Assembly: GCA_027490155.1 (NCBI GenBank)
Contig: JAIXYP010000009.1
Location: 1-64,000 of the forward strand
Source of the DNA: Cytophagaceae bacterium
GTDB lineage: Bacteria > Bacteroidota > Bacteroidia > Cytophagales > Flexibacteraceae
Direction of reading: 5' to 3'
DNA: 64,000 nt
Below the pieces are notes generated by a model that was given only the letters and a program-made list of their open reading frames with translations, ran no database searches and was not told the origin of the DNA. Positions 25,791 to 34,391 of the stretch are shown in pieces (within the stretch, counting starts at the first letter, position 1; each line of letters begins with the position of its first letter). Position numbers and translations under genes: made by a program.

Positions 25791-26612
25791 TTATTTACGC
25801 CCAAAATCAGCTGGGTTTTCACCCCACTTTGTGGTGTCCCACTTCAGGATTTTGGTATTGTAGTTATTGTTCTGCAGCCAAGTTGAAGCCCGATTGATGA
25901 GTTCCCAAACGATTTTGGTATTAGCGGTATTGGGCAACTTTGTACGGGCATTTTTAGCTTTTACCCAAGCCATGGCATTGACCGAGTCAGAGTAGATCGG
26001 GATGCTAATGCCCAATTTCTGCTGGAAGGCAAGGGCATGAACAATTGCCAAAAACTCGCCAATGTTGTTGGTGCCACGTACAGGTCCAATCCGAAACAAC
26101 TCTTGACCTGTTCGATTGTCCACCCCACGATATTCCATTGGGCCAGGGTTGCCACTACAGGCTGCATCTACAGACCAGCTATTGATGTCAAAGCCTTTTA
26201 GCAAGGCCAATTTAGCTGGTGAGACTGATTTTAGTTCACTTGGTCCTGAACCTTGTCCTGATCTTGCCCCCCCTTTTGGGTCGTCCGCCAGTGGTCGTAG
26301 TTTCGGGCCAGTGGTGGTTGTAGTACCTGCTTTGGCTTCCCCTTTGGGCTTGTCCTGACCACTGAGTTCTGTCCTGGATGCAGAGCCATTTAAAATTGAC
26401 GACTTTGGCTGTTTGTAGTTAGGACTATTGACACCCATCTTAGGGGCAGCCAACATTCCGTTTCGGTAGGCAGCTTTAGCCTCCTCTAACGTTAGGTAGC
26501 CTTTGTATACAGCACCAGAAAATCCTTTAGTTTCGTCCAAAACGTCCTCCCAATCGGTATAGACCCCAGGTGAGTGCCCTGCGAAGACAACATAAGCCTT
26601 ATTCTTTGCCAT
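25791..26612 (-). CDS. rnhA: Ribonuclease H with N-terminal viroplasmin (hybrid-binding) domain
   Basis: 273 residues. The N-terminal 50 residues (KNKAYVVFAGHSPGVYTDW) form the caulimovirus-viroplasmin/RNase H1 hybrid-binding domain that grips RNA-DNA duplexes. A flexible linker of about 80 residues rich in Gly, Ser, Thr and Lys follows. The C-terminal RNase H fold has the acidic residues in VDAACSGNPGP, IGEFLAIVHAL, IYSDSVNAM and the final ENPADFGRK. It degrades the RNA strand of RNA-DNA hybrids during replication and R-loop removal. The gene is transcribed toward the adaptor gene and is divergent from the thioesterase gene. Confidence 0.88.
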   Translation of the reverse strand: MAKNKAYVVFAGHSPGVYTDWEDVLDETKGFSGAVYKGYLTLEEAKAAYRNGMLAAPKMGVNSPNYKQPKSSILNGSASRTELSGQDKPKGEAKAGTTTTTGPKLRPLADDPKGGARSGQGSGPSELKSVSPAKLALLKGFDINSWSVDAACSGNPGPMEYRGVDNRTGQELFRIGPVRGTNNIGEFLAIVHALAFQQKLGISIPIYSDSVNAMAWVKAKNARTKLPNTANTKIVWELINRASTWLQNNNYNTKILKWDTTKWGENPADFGRK

Positions 26613-26770
26613 GTTGCAAACTTAACTGCCTTTGGCTTGACAAGCTAGTACCAAACTAAAATCAGGACTTCGTAGGTAGAGCCAAAAACGTGGCGATTGG
26701 CCATTGCATTTCATAACCGATATTGGGCCCATTAGTTTCTATATATCCACGCACCACGCACAATTTTCCG

Positions 26771-27160
26771 ATGTCCTATACTGTTCCGACCAATATCCAG
26801 CAACATAGCTACACTGTCAAACCCGAAGATGCTCCTGACTTTGGCGATGGCCCATTGCACCCTGTGATGAGCACCTACACCCTTGCTAGAGAGGCTGAAT
26901 GGGCCGGTAGGCTCTTTGCATTGCAGCTCAAAAACGACCATCAGGAAGGGATAGGCACAGCTATTACGATCAAACATCGTGCGCCGGCCTTTATAGGACA
27001 AACGGTCAAGTTTGAGGCCAGGTGCACCCACTGGGATGGTAAAAGGCTTGATTGCAGCTTTATAGCAACCATTGGAGCGACTGTAATAGCGGAAGGGATG
27101 ACTCAGCAAGCGATTCTGCCAAGGGAGCAGCTAAAGCAGATGATGGAAAACAAACTTTGA
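26771..27160 (+). CDS. Hotdog-fold thioesterase, FlK-like
   Basis: 129 residues from the ATG at 26771; the in-frame extension to 26723 adds 16 non-conserved residues. The pattern VMSTYTLAREAEWAGR followed by TAITIKHRAPAFIGQTVKFEA matches the predicted-thioesterase group that contains fluoroacetyl-CoA thioesterase FlK: an early Thr, a Glu on the central helix and a His in the KH motif. It would hydrolyse a small acyl-CoA in the cytosol. The substrate is unknown, and fluoroacetate should not be assumed. It ends 2 bases from the convergent TrpF-like gene. Confidence 0.7.
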   Translation: MSYTVPTNIQQHSYTVKPEDAPDFGDGPLHPVMSTYTLAREAEWAGRLFALQLKNDHQEGIGTAITIKHRAPAFIGQTVKFEARCTHWDGKRLDCSFIATIGATVIAEGMTQQAILPREQLKQMMENKL

Positions 27161-27162
27161 AT

Positions 27163-27693
27163 TTACCCCTCTACCTCTAAGGCCTCAAGTACATCTGCCA
27201 AGTGGTCAAGGTTGGCAAACCCAGGGCGTTCTTCAGGTCTTCCATCAAGGACTAAGACAGTGGCACGTTCTGTGGCTTCAAATAATTGCAGCTGACCGGT
27301 GTAGTGTAACCAAACCGGAAAGTCCATACCAGTGGCTTGGTCTCCTTCCTGAAAATAACCAATAACCTTGGCTGTGTCTCCATAATCTGGTCCGGTCAGG
27401 ACTACCTTAGCACCTGTTGGAAGTAATGGCAAAACCTCTGCAGGTACCATCCAGACGGAGGGTTGATAGGTAGCGAAAACTTCATTCACCAGTGCCTGAT
27501 TAGCCTCGGTTAGTTCGGCTACGAGCTCGACCCCAGCAACCCAGTCGTAGATGGCCTTTGTCTGTGAGCGATAATCATCAGTATCAGCTGCGCTGAACAA
27601 AAAACCTAGGTATTGCACCTCCATACCAGCAGCATATCGAGCTTCCGAAAGATGGGTGCAGCGCCTGAGCATAACTGCAATTGAGAGTGCCAT
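27163..27693 (-). CDS. Shortened phosphoribosylanthranilate isomerase-like (TrpF-like) barrel protein, probably not an isomerase
   Basis: 176 residues. The start (VMLRRCTHLSEARYAAGMEV, then QYLGFLFS) resembles TrpF (K-x-C-G..., DARYAAGAGADYLGF): Cys12 sits at the catalytic-cysteine position, but the preceding Lys and following Gly are changed. The end (VLDGRPEERPGFANLDHLAD) resembles the TrpF tail (DVSSGVE..PG.KD). The middle strand with the catalytic Asp and the Gly-rich phosphate loops is missing or altered, and the chain is some 30 residues short. A complete trpF exists in the trp operon. I read it as a TrpF-derived barrel with a different or no catalytic role. It lies 65 bases downstream of an SDR gene. 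Confidence 0.55.
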   Translation of the reverse strand: MALSIAVMLRRCTHLSEARYAAGMEVQYLGFLFSAADTDDYRSQTKAIYDWVAGVELVAELTEANQALVNEVFATYQPSVWMVPAEVLPLLPTGAKVVLTGPDYGDTAKVIGYFQEGDQATGMDFPVWLHYTGQLQLFEATERATVLVLDGRPEERPGFANLDHLADVLEALEVEG

Positions 27694-27758
27694 AAGGTTG
27701 GGTAAGGACTATGGTTGAAATCAGATGAAAGGCAAATATCTGCATATCAGGGCCGAAA

Positions 27759-28457
27759 TCAATGCCACTCGCCCGTCGGGAAGAAGACCATACGCTTCAT
27801 GAAGGTGGTCTTGGGCATTGATAGCACATAGTTAACAGCATCAACTAGCTCGGAAGGCTGCATGATTTTAGATTTGTCCCCACCATAAGGATTGCCATCG
27901 TGCCAGAGGGCGGTATCGATGCCGCCAGGGCACAAAGTTGTAACCTTCACACCTTGATCTAGGACCTCTTGGGCCAAAGCCTCCGCAAAACCGTTGACAC
28001 CATGTTTAGTGCTACAATAAGTGGACTCGCCCGGGATACCGCGGGTGCCAGCCACCGAGCTGATCATGATGATGTGCCCAGACTTCTGAGCCAGTAAGTA
28101 GGGCAACGCAGACCTGGTGCTATATAGCACCCCTTTTAAGTTCGTATCTACTAAGCGGTCGATCTGCGCAAACGACTGCTGTACGAATGGTACCTTTTCA
28201 AAAACGGCAGCGTTGTTTATAAGGACATCTAGTCTGCCACCCCATGCTCCTACAAGATCACTAATGACCTTTTGCACTTGCTGTGCGTCCGTAACATCGC
28301 AGCTAACGGCCTTTAGTGTCAAGGCCTGAACAGCTGCTTCATCTTCTAAGGATTGAACTTTACGAGCTAAGCCGACTACTTGGTGGCCAGCTTTAGCCAG
28401 CGCTAGGGTCAATGCCAAGCCAACGCCACTACTAGCGCCTGTGATGATAATGTTCAT
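27759..28457 (-). CDS. Short-chain dehydrogenase/reductase (SDR)
   Basis: 232 residues, a classical SDR. The cofactor loop is NIIITGASSGVGLALT (TGxxxGxG), NNAA follows in VLINNAAVFEKV, the catalytic Ser is in IMISSVAGTRG and the Tyr-x-x-x-Lys is YCSTK. An Arg in GLARK suggests NADP(H). The substrate is not evident; many close relatives are annotated loosely as 3-oxoacyl reductases, but this one is not beside fatty-acid genes. It is followed by the TrpF-like gene on the same strand. Confidence 0.85.
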   Translation of the reverse strand: MNIIITGASSGVGLALTLALAKAGHQVVGLARKVQSLEDEAAVQALTLKAVSCDVTDAQQVQKVISDLVGAWGGRLDVLINNAAVFEKVPFVQQSFAQIDRLVDTNLKGVLYSTRSALPYLLAQKSGHIIMISSVAGTRGIPGESTYCSTKHGVNGFAEALAQEVLDQGVKVTTLCPGGIDTALWHDGNPYGGDKSKIMQPSELVDAVNYVLSMPKTTFMKRMVFFPTGEWH

Positions 28458-28598
28458 AGATACAGCGTTTAAGATGTCATGAGTTGTGCCATTGTCTTAA
28501 TAACCTGGACAACAAACCCAAAACTAGTGCAGACAGTGGCTATGGACCAATAGATTTTCTTGATGCTAACAAATCATCCACCCAGACCGTTATTGCGT

Positions 28599-28606
28599 TA
28601 ACTTTG
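28599..28606 (+). promoter_or_regulatory. Candidate -7 promoter element of the thioredoxin gene
   Basis: TAACTTTG matches TAnnTTTG and lies 39 bases before the ATG at 28646, a usual leader length. No clear TTTG stands at -33. Confidence 0.35.
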
Positions 28607-28645
28607 TATCCGCAAAAGCGGACTTTCTACCCGCCTACTACCAAA

Positions 28646-28966
28646 ATGGAAATCATCAACACGACCGATGCCGACATCCAGTCTCGGCTGAATGAGAACT
28701 CAAAAGTAATCGTCAAGTACTATGCCGACTGGTGTGGGTCCTGCAAACTATTTGCGCCTAAATTTAAGCGCATTGCCAAGGACGAAAAGTACCAAGACGT
28801 AACCTTCCTTGAGGTTAATGCCGAGCAAAATCCAGAGGCCCGGAACCTCGCCAAAGTGACCAACCTACCCTTCTTTGCCACATTTAATAATGGTGAGCTT
28901 GTCGGTTCTGTAGCTGCCAGTAAAGAGGATGCCGTCACAAACCTACTGAACACGCTTTATATCTAA
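28646..28966 (+). CDS. Thioredoxin-family protein
   Basis: 106 residues from the ATG at 28646; an in-frame extension to 28484 carries no family sequence. The active site is YADWCGSCKLFAPKF, and the cis-Pro is in VTNLPFFATF. No signal peptide is present, so it is a cytosolic disulfide reductase or a redox partner. It is followed by a DUF6952-like small gene and then mnmA on the same strand. The thioredoxin-DUF6952 order is one I know from other Bacteroidota. Confidence 0.88.
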   Translation: MEIINTTDADIQSRLNENSKVIVKYYADWCGSCKLFAPKFKRIAKDEKYQDVTFLEVNAEQNPEARNLAKVTNLPFFATFNNGELVGSVAASKEDAVTNLLNTLYI

Positions 28967-29198
28967 GATTGACCAAGGATCTTAAGGGTGATGATCTTCT
29001 TCATTCGATAACATAGCATCAGGTCCTAGGCGTGTCTTAGCCTCCACTGTTCTCTGGAGATACAACCACCTAAATCCCTAAAGGTCAACCAAATATAAAT
29101 TTTGCTTCAGTTTCTAACTTAGCGAGCAACCCTAGATCAGCACGTTCCATTTCATTTATGGAATTGGGCGCAATCTGTCACCCCTTCAAAGCAACATA

Positions 29199-29441
29199 AT
29201 GAAACTACCCGTAATCAAGACTGTGGTCGAAAGCTATAGCCTAGCACAACTCGCAGCTGCCGAAAATTCCCTCCTGAACGAAGAACCACTCGAAATTAAT
29301 GTCGAAGGTGATGACGAGGGCGAACAGCTTACACATGTATTGGCTGCGATCGCAATTAAAGAAGCGATGAAGAACGAAGGCATAAACTATGCGCAGGCCT
29401 TGCGGCAATACACTGCTAGGGTCCGCACTAGTATTTCCTAA
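29199..29441 (+). CDS. Small acidic protein, DUF6952-like
   Basis: 80 residues. It begins KLPVIKTVVESYSLAQLAAA, and the KLPVIK start, acidic middle (EGDDEGEQLTHVL) and helical end with an Ala-Leu-rich segment match my memory of the Bacteroidota family DUF6952, which usually follows a thioredoxin gene. It has no cysteine, so it is not itself a redox protein. It is probably cytosolic and may be a partner of the thioredoxin. It lies 96 bases before mnmA. Family assignment is from recall only. Confidence 0.6.
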   Translation: MKLPVIKTVVESYSLAQLAAAENSLLNEEPLEINVEGDDEGEQLTHVLAAIAIKEAMKNEGINYAQALRQYTARVRTSIS

Positions 29442-29536
29442 ACATTTTTGTCCTTGGACTAAGTTGGTCAGATCCATGAGGTCACCAGCTAACAAGTTTC
29501 GGGGATACTATATTTTTTTAGTTAAAGATTGAGATT

Positions 29537-30688
29537 ATGAGTAGGCATGGGCGCGTCTTAGTAGCAATGAGTGGCGGCATCGATAGCTCGGTGGCGGCAG
29601 TGATGTTGCACGAAGAAGGGTACGAAGTCATTGGTATGACGATGAAAACCTGGGATTATGCCTCTGCAGGCGGTTCCAAAAAGGAAACAGGTTGTTGTAG
29701 CCTTGATAGTATAAATGACGCCCGCAACATTGCGGTTACCCTTGGGTTCCCGCATTACATTCTCGATATCCGTGAGGAGTTCGGTGACTATGTCATAAAT
29801 CACTTTACTGGCGAGTACCTAGAAGGGCGTACGCCCAACCCTTGTGTGCTTTGTAATACCCATATCAAATGGGATGCTTTGCTCAAACGTGCTGACAGGC
29901 TAGACTGCGAAAAGATTGCAACTGGACATTATGCCCAAGTTAGGCACGAAAATGACCGTTATGTCATCAGCAGAGGTATAGATATGCTCAAGGACCAAAG
30001 CTATGCACTTTGGGGCATTAGCCAAGAAAGCCTGAGCCGGACTTTGTACCCGTTGGGTCACCTTCGCAAAACTGAAATCAGGAGTATGGCTGCAGAGCGC
30101 GGCTTCATGGATTTGGTAAACAAAAGCGAAAGCTACGAGATCTGCTTTGTACCGGACAATGACTATCGTGGGTTCCTACGCCGCCGTGTGCCCGGCCTAG
30201 ATGAACAAGTGGCTGGAGGCAACTTCGTATTGCAAGATGGAACCATTGTCGGCCAACACGAAGGTTATCCATTTTACACAATAGGCCAACGTAAGGGACT
30301 TAAGATTGCATTAGGCTACCCTATTTTCGTAACCGAAATCCGGAAGGATACCAACGAAGTTGTTCTAGGACGCGACCACGAGCTGTATCGTGATAGCTTG
30401 GTAGCTGGCCAGATTACGATGGGCAAATATGCCAATCTGGAGGGGCGTACGCTAGAGACCGTGACCAAAATAAGGTACAAAGACCCAGGGTCGCCTGCCA
30501 TAATCACCGGTCAGGGTGGGAAAATCATCGTTGACTTCCACGAGCCTGTAAGTGCCATTGCGCCTGGACAAGCGGCTGTCTTTTACGAAGGTGATGACGT
30601 CGTTGGCGGTGGCTGGATCCTGAAAGCCTACAACCGAGAGCAAAACCAAGCACCAACCGAACATGGCACTCTTCACCAGCATGCCTAA
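29537..30688 (+). CDS. mnmA: tRNA-specific 2-thiouridylase MnmA
   Basis: 383 residues. It adds sulfur to U34 of Lys, Glu and Gln tRNAs, using ATP and a persulfide relay. The PP-loop is VAMSGGIDSSVAAVML. The first catalytic Cys is in TPNPCVLCNTHIKW and the second in ESYEICFVPDNDYRGFL. The C-terminal barrels contain GQHEGYPFYTIGQRKGL. It has a Cys-Cys pair in KETGCCSLDS near residue 55, a feature of Bacteroidota MnmA. It ends at a hairpin at 30721-30754. Confidence 0.95.
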   Translation: MSRHGRVLVAMSGGIDSSVAAVMLHEEGYEVIGMTMKTWDYASAGGSKKETGCCSLDSINDARNIAVTLGFPHYILDIREEFGDYVINHFTGEYLEGRTPNPCVLCNTHIKWDALLKRADRLDCEKIATGHYAQVRHENDRYVISRGIDMLKDQSYALWGISQESLSRTLYPLGHLRKTEIRSMAAERGFMDLVNKSESYEICFVPDNDYRGFLRRRVPGLDEQVAGGNFVLQDGTIVGQHEGYPFYTIGQRKGLKIALGYPIFVTEIRKDTNEVVLGRDHELYRDSLVAGQITMGKYANLEGRTLETVTKIRYKDPGSPAIITGQGGKIIVDFHEPVSAIAPGQAAVFYEGDDVVGGGWILKAYNREQNQAPTEHGTLHQHA

Positions 30689-30720
30689 TACAATTCGTTT
30701 TTCGGCCCTCAATAGGATAT

Positions 30721-30754
30721 AGCCAAGACTTGCATAGTTGGTGCAGTCTTGGCT
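30721..30754 (+). terminator. Hairpin after mnmA, probable terminator
   Basis: AGCCAAGACT (30721-30730) and AGTCTTGGCT (30745-30754) are perfect 10-base complements; GCA/TGC inside them can extend the stem. The tail ATATTGCTTTTG is only moderately T-rich. The hairpin ends 14 bases before the start codon of the next gene, so it could also act as a translation or read-through control. Confidence 0.55.
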
Positions 30755-30768
30755 ATATTGCTTTTGAT

Positions 30769-31521
30769 ATGAGTACCTCCTCAATAGCCAGCCCTACAAC
30801 TGCCAAAGGCTTGATCATCTTGGCCTTTTTAGGCGCAATTGCACTCCTGCTTGTACAGTGCAAGAGCTCGACCCTAGAGCCGAACGAGCAAACCGTTGGC
30901 TATACTTATTTCCCTCTTGCTAAAGGACAATACCGAATCTACAAGGTGGATGAGGTCATCAATCGCTACCAGCAACCAACCCAACGCTTGGGTTACTTGG
31001 TCAAAGAGCTAATCGGTGACACATTTACCGACCCTCGTGGCGAACAAGCTTTCCGCCTTTATCGCTACAAATATCAGGATACAGCTCGGGTGGCCAACTA
31101 CAACGCGATTGGCTGGCAGCTAGATAGTCTATGGTCGGTCAGAAGGGCAGCCAACACCTCTGTCCGGACCGAAAATAACATACCCTATCTCAATCTGATT
31201 TTTCCTGTTCGGGAGGGTAGCAACTGGAACGTAAACCAGTACAACCAATTCGGAACGCAAAATCCTGTTACCTATCGCGTGCGTGACTTTGGCAAACCTT
31301 ACACGCTACATGGCATCAACTACCCAAAAACATTACGGGTCAGCCAATACAACGATTTCAGCTGCCTAGGTCAAGACCAGCGCTTTGAGCTCTATGCCGA
31401 TGGCGTTGGCCTAATTTTCAAGTCTAGCCAGATCGCGGCCTTTAACCCAGATAGTTGTCTTGGGAAAGTGATCCAGGGCAGATCCCTCACCCAGACATTA
31501 ATTGCCACTGGCAATGAATAA
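30769..31521 (+). CDS. Uncharacterised lipoprotein
   Basis: 250 residues from the ATG at 30769. A hydrophobic stretch ends in the lipobox LLVQC-K (Cys about residue 28), so it is a lipoprotein. The mature part contains YFPLAKGQYRIYKVDEV, which resembles other Bacteroidota lipoproteins of unknown function, and is rich in beta strands and aromatic residues. The gene lies 18 bases before the T9SS subtilase gene and is likely co-transcribed, so the two may act together on the cell surface. I do not recognise the family. Confidence 0.7.
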   Translation: MSTSSIASPTTAKGLIILAFLGAIALLLVQCKSSTLEPNEQTVGYTYFPLAKGQYRIYKVDEVINRYQQPTQRLGYLVKELIGDTFTDPRGEQAFRLYRYKYQDTARVANYNAIGWQLDSLWSVRRAANTSVRTENNIPYLNLIFPVREGSNWNVNQYNQFGTQNPVTYRVRDFGKPYTLHGINYPKTLRVSQYNDFSCLGQDQRFELYADGVGLIFKSSQIAAFNPDSCLGKVIQGRSLTQTLIATGNE

Positions 31522-31539
31522 CCACTACACCAAACGAAA

Positions 31540-33354
31540 ATGAAGCTTACAAAATTCCACTATCTGCTTTTGGTTGGGCTGATGGCTATCCTAGAACCAT
31601 GGAGGCCTTTACTAGCGGTGGCTAACAAGGTAAATCCCCAAAACAAGACAACCGCCATTCATCGATACATAGTCTATTTCAAGGATAAGGCAGGATCTCC
31701 CTTCGCCACAGCCCAACCAACTGACTATCTAACCTCGAAATCCGTCCTTAGGCGCAATAAGCAAGGAATCAATATCCAGGAACGCGATTGGCCTGTGAAT
31801 CCGAGCTATGTCAGCCAAGTGGCTGCCACAGGTGCTGACATTTGGTACACCTCGCGCTGGCTCAATGCCGCAATTATCGAGTGTGATTCTGCAACTCTGG
31901 CCCAGGTGCTGCGTCTGAACGTGATCAAACCGAATAGCTTAGCAGATACCCGACTTTTGAGTTATTTGCCCAAAGCTAATAAGGATGATTGGTCCCATTC
32001 AGGCATTGCAAGTGCACCCAAAACAAATTGTACTGGCAACTTTCTATATAAGCCTACTTCTATCCTAGGAATTAATGCAAGTCCATTTGGCCGAACCCAA
32101 CCTGCCCAAATGGCTAATCCGTTTTCGCTCAATTATGGCCAAAGCGAGCAGCAGAACCTGATGTTGGGGATTGACTCCATGCACGATGCAGGCTACTTCG
32201 GCCAAGGCATGACTATTGCTGTGCTGGATGCCGGTTTTGCCAACGTGGACAGGCATGATTGTTTTGAAGCCATGCGGACCAATGGTCAGATAAAAGGAAC
32301 TTTTGACTTTGTACGCAGAGGCGTAGGCAATGTCTATCGTGAAAATGCACATGGCGGTGCCGTCCTGAGTATCATGGCAGGTTACCTATCAGGCAAATTA
32401 ATAGGCCCAGCATACGCAGCGGACTTTTTCCTCTTTCGAACTGAAGATGTAGCCACCGAATACGAAATCGAATGCGCCTATTGGGTCATAGCAGCCGAGC
32501 GAGCAGACAGCCTAGGTTGTGATCTAATCAATAGCTCCTTGGGCTATAATACTTTTGATAACTCAGACCAAGACTACAGCCTTGCCGATCTAGATGGGCA
32601 ACGAACATTTATTAGCCGAGCTGCAAATATTGCCGCGTCAACTGGTATGCTGGTTGTTGTGTCTGCTGGAAATACTGGGGGGTCTGGCGCTCCATGGTTC
32701 GGAAAGATTACAACGCCTAGCGATGCTGACTCAGTCCTCACGGTTGGTGCGGTAAACTTGGCCGGGAACATCGCTGGGTTCAGCAGCCGTGGGCCTAATG
32801 CACTAGGTAACATCAAGCCAGATGTAGCAAGCCCGGGAGCCGGTGTGGTTGTTTATAATCCTAACATCAACGACGGAATCACGGCCAGCTCGGGTACTAG
32901 CTTTGCCTCCCCAATCACTTGTGGATTAGCTGCAGGGCTTTGGCAGGCCTACCCTAGTCTTAGGGCCAAAGACTTACATCAAATGATCAGACTTACGGCA
33001 TCACAGGGATCAAACCCAGATACAGCTTACGGATATGGCATCCCTAACTATAACCAATTTAGGCGGGTCATTACAAAAACACCTACCGTCACCGAGGCCC
33101 AAATGCCGTACCTCGTTAGCAACCTAATCGATGCAGGACAGCCACTTAAGCTAGTCTGCCAAGACCCAGTACGGGATTCGCAATTAAAAATACGTATTTA
33201 TAGCAGCACAGGTACCTTAGTTCAGTATCAGGTACTGGAGCAGTATCAACCAACTGCCCAAATCAACCAAACCACAACCTTAGGCTCGGGCATTTATTTC
33301 CTCAGGATCCAGAACCAAAAGGTAAGCCGGGTGATGCGATTTGTTGTTCGCTAG
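31540..33354 (+). CDS. Secreted subtilisin-like serine protease (S8) with T9SS C-terminal sorting domain
   Basis: 604 residues. Signal peptide, a propeptide-like region (about 40-190), then a subtilase domain: catalytic Asp in IAVLDAGFANVD, His in ENAHGGAVLSIM, the oxyanion Asn in VVSAGNTGGSG and Ser in SSGTSFASPITCG. The last 80 residues (KIRIYSSTGTLVQ...GSGIYFLRIQ...MRFVV) are a type IX secretion sorting domain (por-type A). It should cross the outer membrane and be attached or released, digesting external proteins. T9SS machinery is not in the window. A lipoprotein gene sits just upstream. Confidence 0.92.
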   Translation: MKLTKFHYLLLVGLMAILEPWRPLLAVANKVNPQNKTTAIHRYIVYFKDKAGSPFATAQPTDYLTSKSVLRRNKQGINIQERDWPVNPSYVSQVAATGADIWYTSRWLNAAIIECDSATLAQVLRLNVIKPNSLADTRLLSYLPKANKDDWSHSGIASAPKTNCTGNFLYKPTSILGINASPFGRTQPAQMANPFSLNYGQSEQQNLMLGIDSMHDAGYFGQGMTIAVLDAGFANVDRHDCFEAMRTNGQIKGTFDFVRRGVGNVYRENAHGGAVLSIMAGYLSGKLIGPAYAADFFLFRTEDVATEYEIECAYWVIAAERADSLGCDLINSSLGYNTFDNSDQDYSLADLDGQRTFISRAANIAASTGMLVVVSAGNTGGSGAPWFGKITTPSDADSVLTVGAVNLAGNIAGFSSRGPNALGNIKPDVASPGAGVVVYNPNINDGITASSGTSFASPITCGLAAGLWQAYPSLRAKDLHQMIRLTASQGSNPDTAYGYGIPNYNQFRRVITKTPTVTEAQMPYLVSNLIDAGQPLKLVCQDPVRDSQLKIRIYSSTGTLVQYQVLEQYQPTAQINQTTTLGSGIYFLRIQNQKVSRVMRFVVR

Positions 33355-33384
33355 GTAGAGGGCCTAATAATACAAGCAGGCTAT

Positions 33385-34275
33385 TTAATCTTTATGCAAA
33401 GGGCGCTTCTTGATCAGCCCACCCCGGATCTCTCCGATGGGGTTCATGACGATGAAGGCCTTAGGGTCAATCTTTTCGACCTCCCCTTTTAGCTTCTGAA
33501 TCTCCAAACGGGTCACGATCGTGAACAGGATGTTGATTTCATTGTTGCCACCATCCTTTCGACGGTAGCCACGCTCACCTTTATAGATAGTTACGCCACG
33601 TGCCAAGACATAAAGGATCATCCGACGGATCTCTTCGTTTTTTTCGGACACAATCGTAACCCCCGTATATTCTTCAATACCTTGGATCACGAAATCAATG
33701 GTCTTTGCAGCAGAAAAGTAGGTCACGATGGCATAAAGTGCTGTCTCTAGGCTAAAGACGAAGGCCGTTACACTGAAGATGATCAGGTTGATCACCAAAA
33801 TGACATCGCCGACAGTAAGGCTTGTTTGGCGGCTTACGGCAATAGCCAGAATCTCGGTGCCATCAATAACGCAACCTCCACGAATACATAGGCCAATACC
33901 ACCACCTAAAAAGAAGCCACCAAACAATGAAATCAGCAGTTTGTCGTGGGTGGCACCCTCTACATCAACAAAGTAAAGGATTAGAGCCAAGATGGTCATC
34001 GCTATACTAGACCTAATCGCAAAAGCAGTCCCGACCTGTTTATAGCCGAGGTACAAAAATGGCAGGTTTATCAAAAGAACCAAAATGGATAGATTGATAC
34101 CAGTAATAGCATTGGTTATTAAGCTGATTCCCATCACGCCTCCGTCCACAAAATGGCTAGGAAGGAGGAAAAACTCTAGTCCGATTGCAGCGCTTGCAAT
34201 GCCAGACATCATATAGACAAGTTCGATTGAGCGTTCAGAAACCGACCTAGTATGGCCCTGATTTTTCTTTGACAT
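33385..34275 (-). CDS. YitT family membrane protein (DUF161 plus DUF2179)
   Basis: 296 residues. Five to six hydrophobic helices fill residues 20-200, with LLPSHFVDGGVMGISL and GGCVIDGTEILAIAVSR, the repeated motif of YitT. The soluble C-terminal DUF2179 domain begins about residue 215 (GVTIYKGERGYRRKDGG...VTRLEI). Its biochemical role is unknown; an inner-membrane transporter is often suggested. The gene is convergent with the subtilase gene and lies downstream of a terminator (34325-34357). Confidence 0.88.
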   Translation of the reverse strand: MSKKNQGHTRSVSERSIELVYMMSGIASAAIGLEFFLLPSHFVDGGVMGISLITNAITGINLSILVLLINLPFLYLGYKQVGTAFAIRSSIAMTILALILYFVDVEGATHDKLLISLFGGFFLGGGIGLCIRGGCVIDGTEILAIAVSRQTSLTVGDVILVINLIIFSVTAFVFSLETALYAIVTYFSAAKTIDFVIQGIEEYTGVTIVSEKNEEIRRMILYVLARGVTIYKGERGYRRKDGGNNEINILFTIVTRLEIQKLKGEVEKIDPKAFIVMNPIGEIRGGLIKKRPLHKD

Positions 34276-34324
34276 GACTTAGTATTTGTTATTCAGTGGT
34301 AGATATTGGTGCAAGCTAGACCAA

Positions 34325-34357
34325 AAAAAGGCACCGAACCATGTCCAGTGCCTTTTT
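34325..34357 (-). terminator. Intrinsic terminator of the Cys-rich lipoprotein gene
   Basis: AAAAAGGCAC and GTGCCTTTTT form a 10-base stem with a 13-base loop, and on the minus strand a run of seven T ends it. It separates the lipoprotein gene from yitT. Confidence 0.85.
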
Positions 34358-34391
34358 ATACCTTAAACTAAATAACCCCCCTCAGGGCTTG

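Noticed and set aside
26617-26624. TAAGTTTG octamer 4 bases before the RNase H start codon
   Set aside because: It matches TAnnTTTG, but transcription would begin at or inside the ATG and no -33 element is present.
26771-27160. Defence against fluoroacetate suggested by the FlK-like thioesterase
   Set aside because: The fold is shared by many acyl-CoA thioesterases; no fluorine-metabolism gene is nearby.
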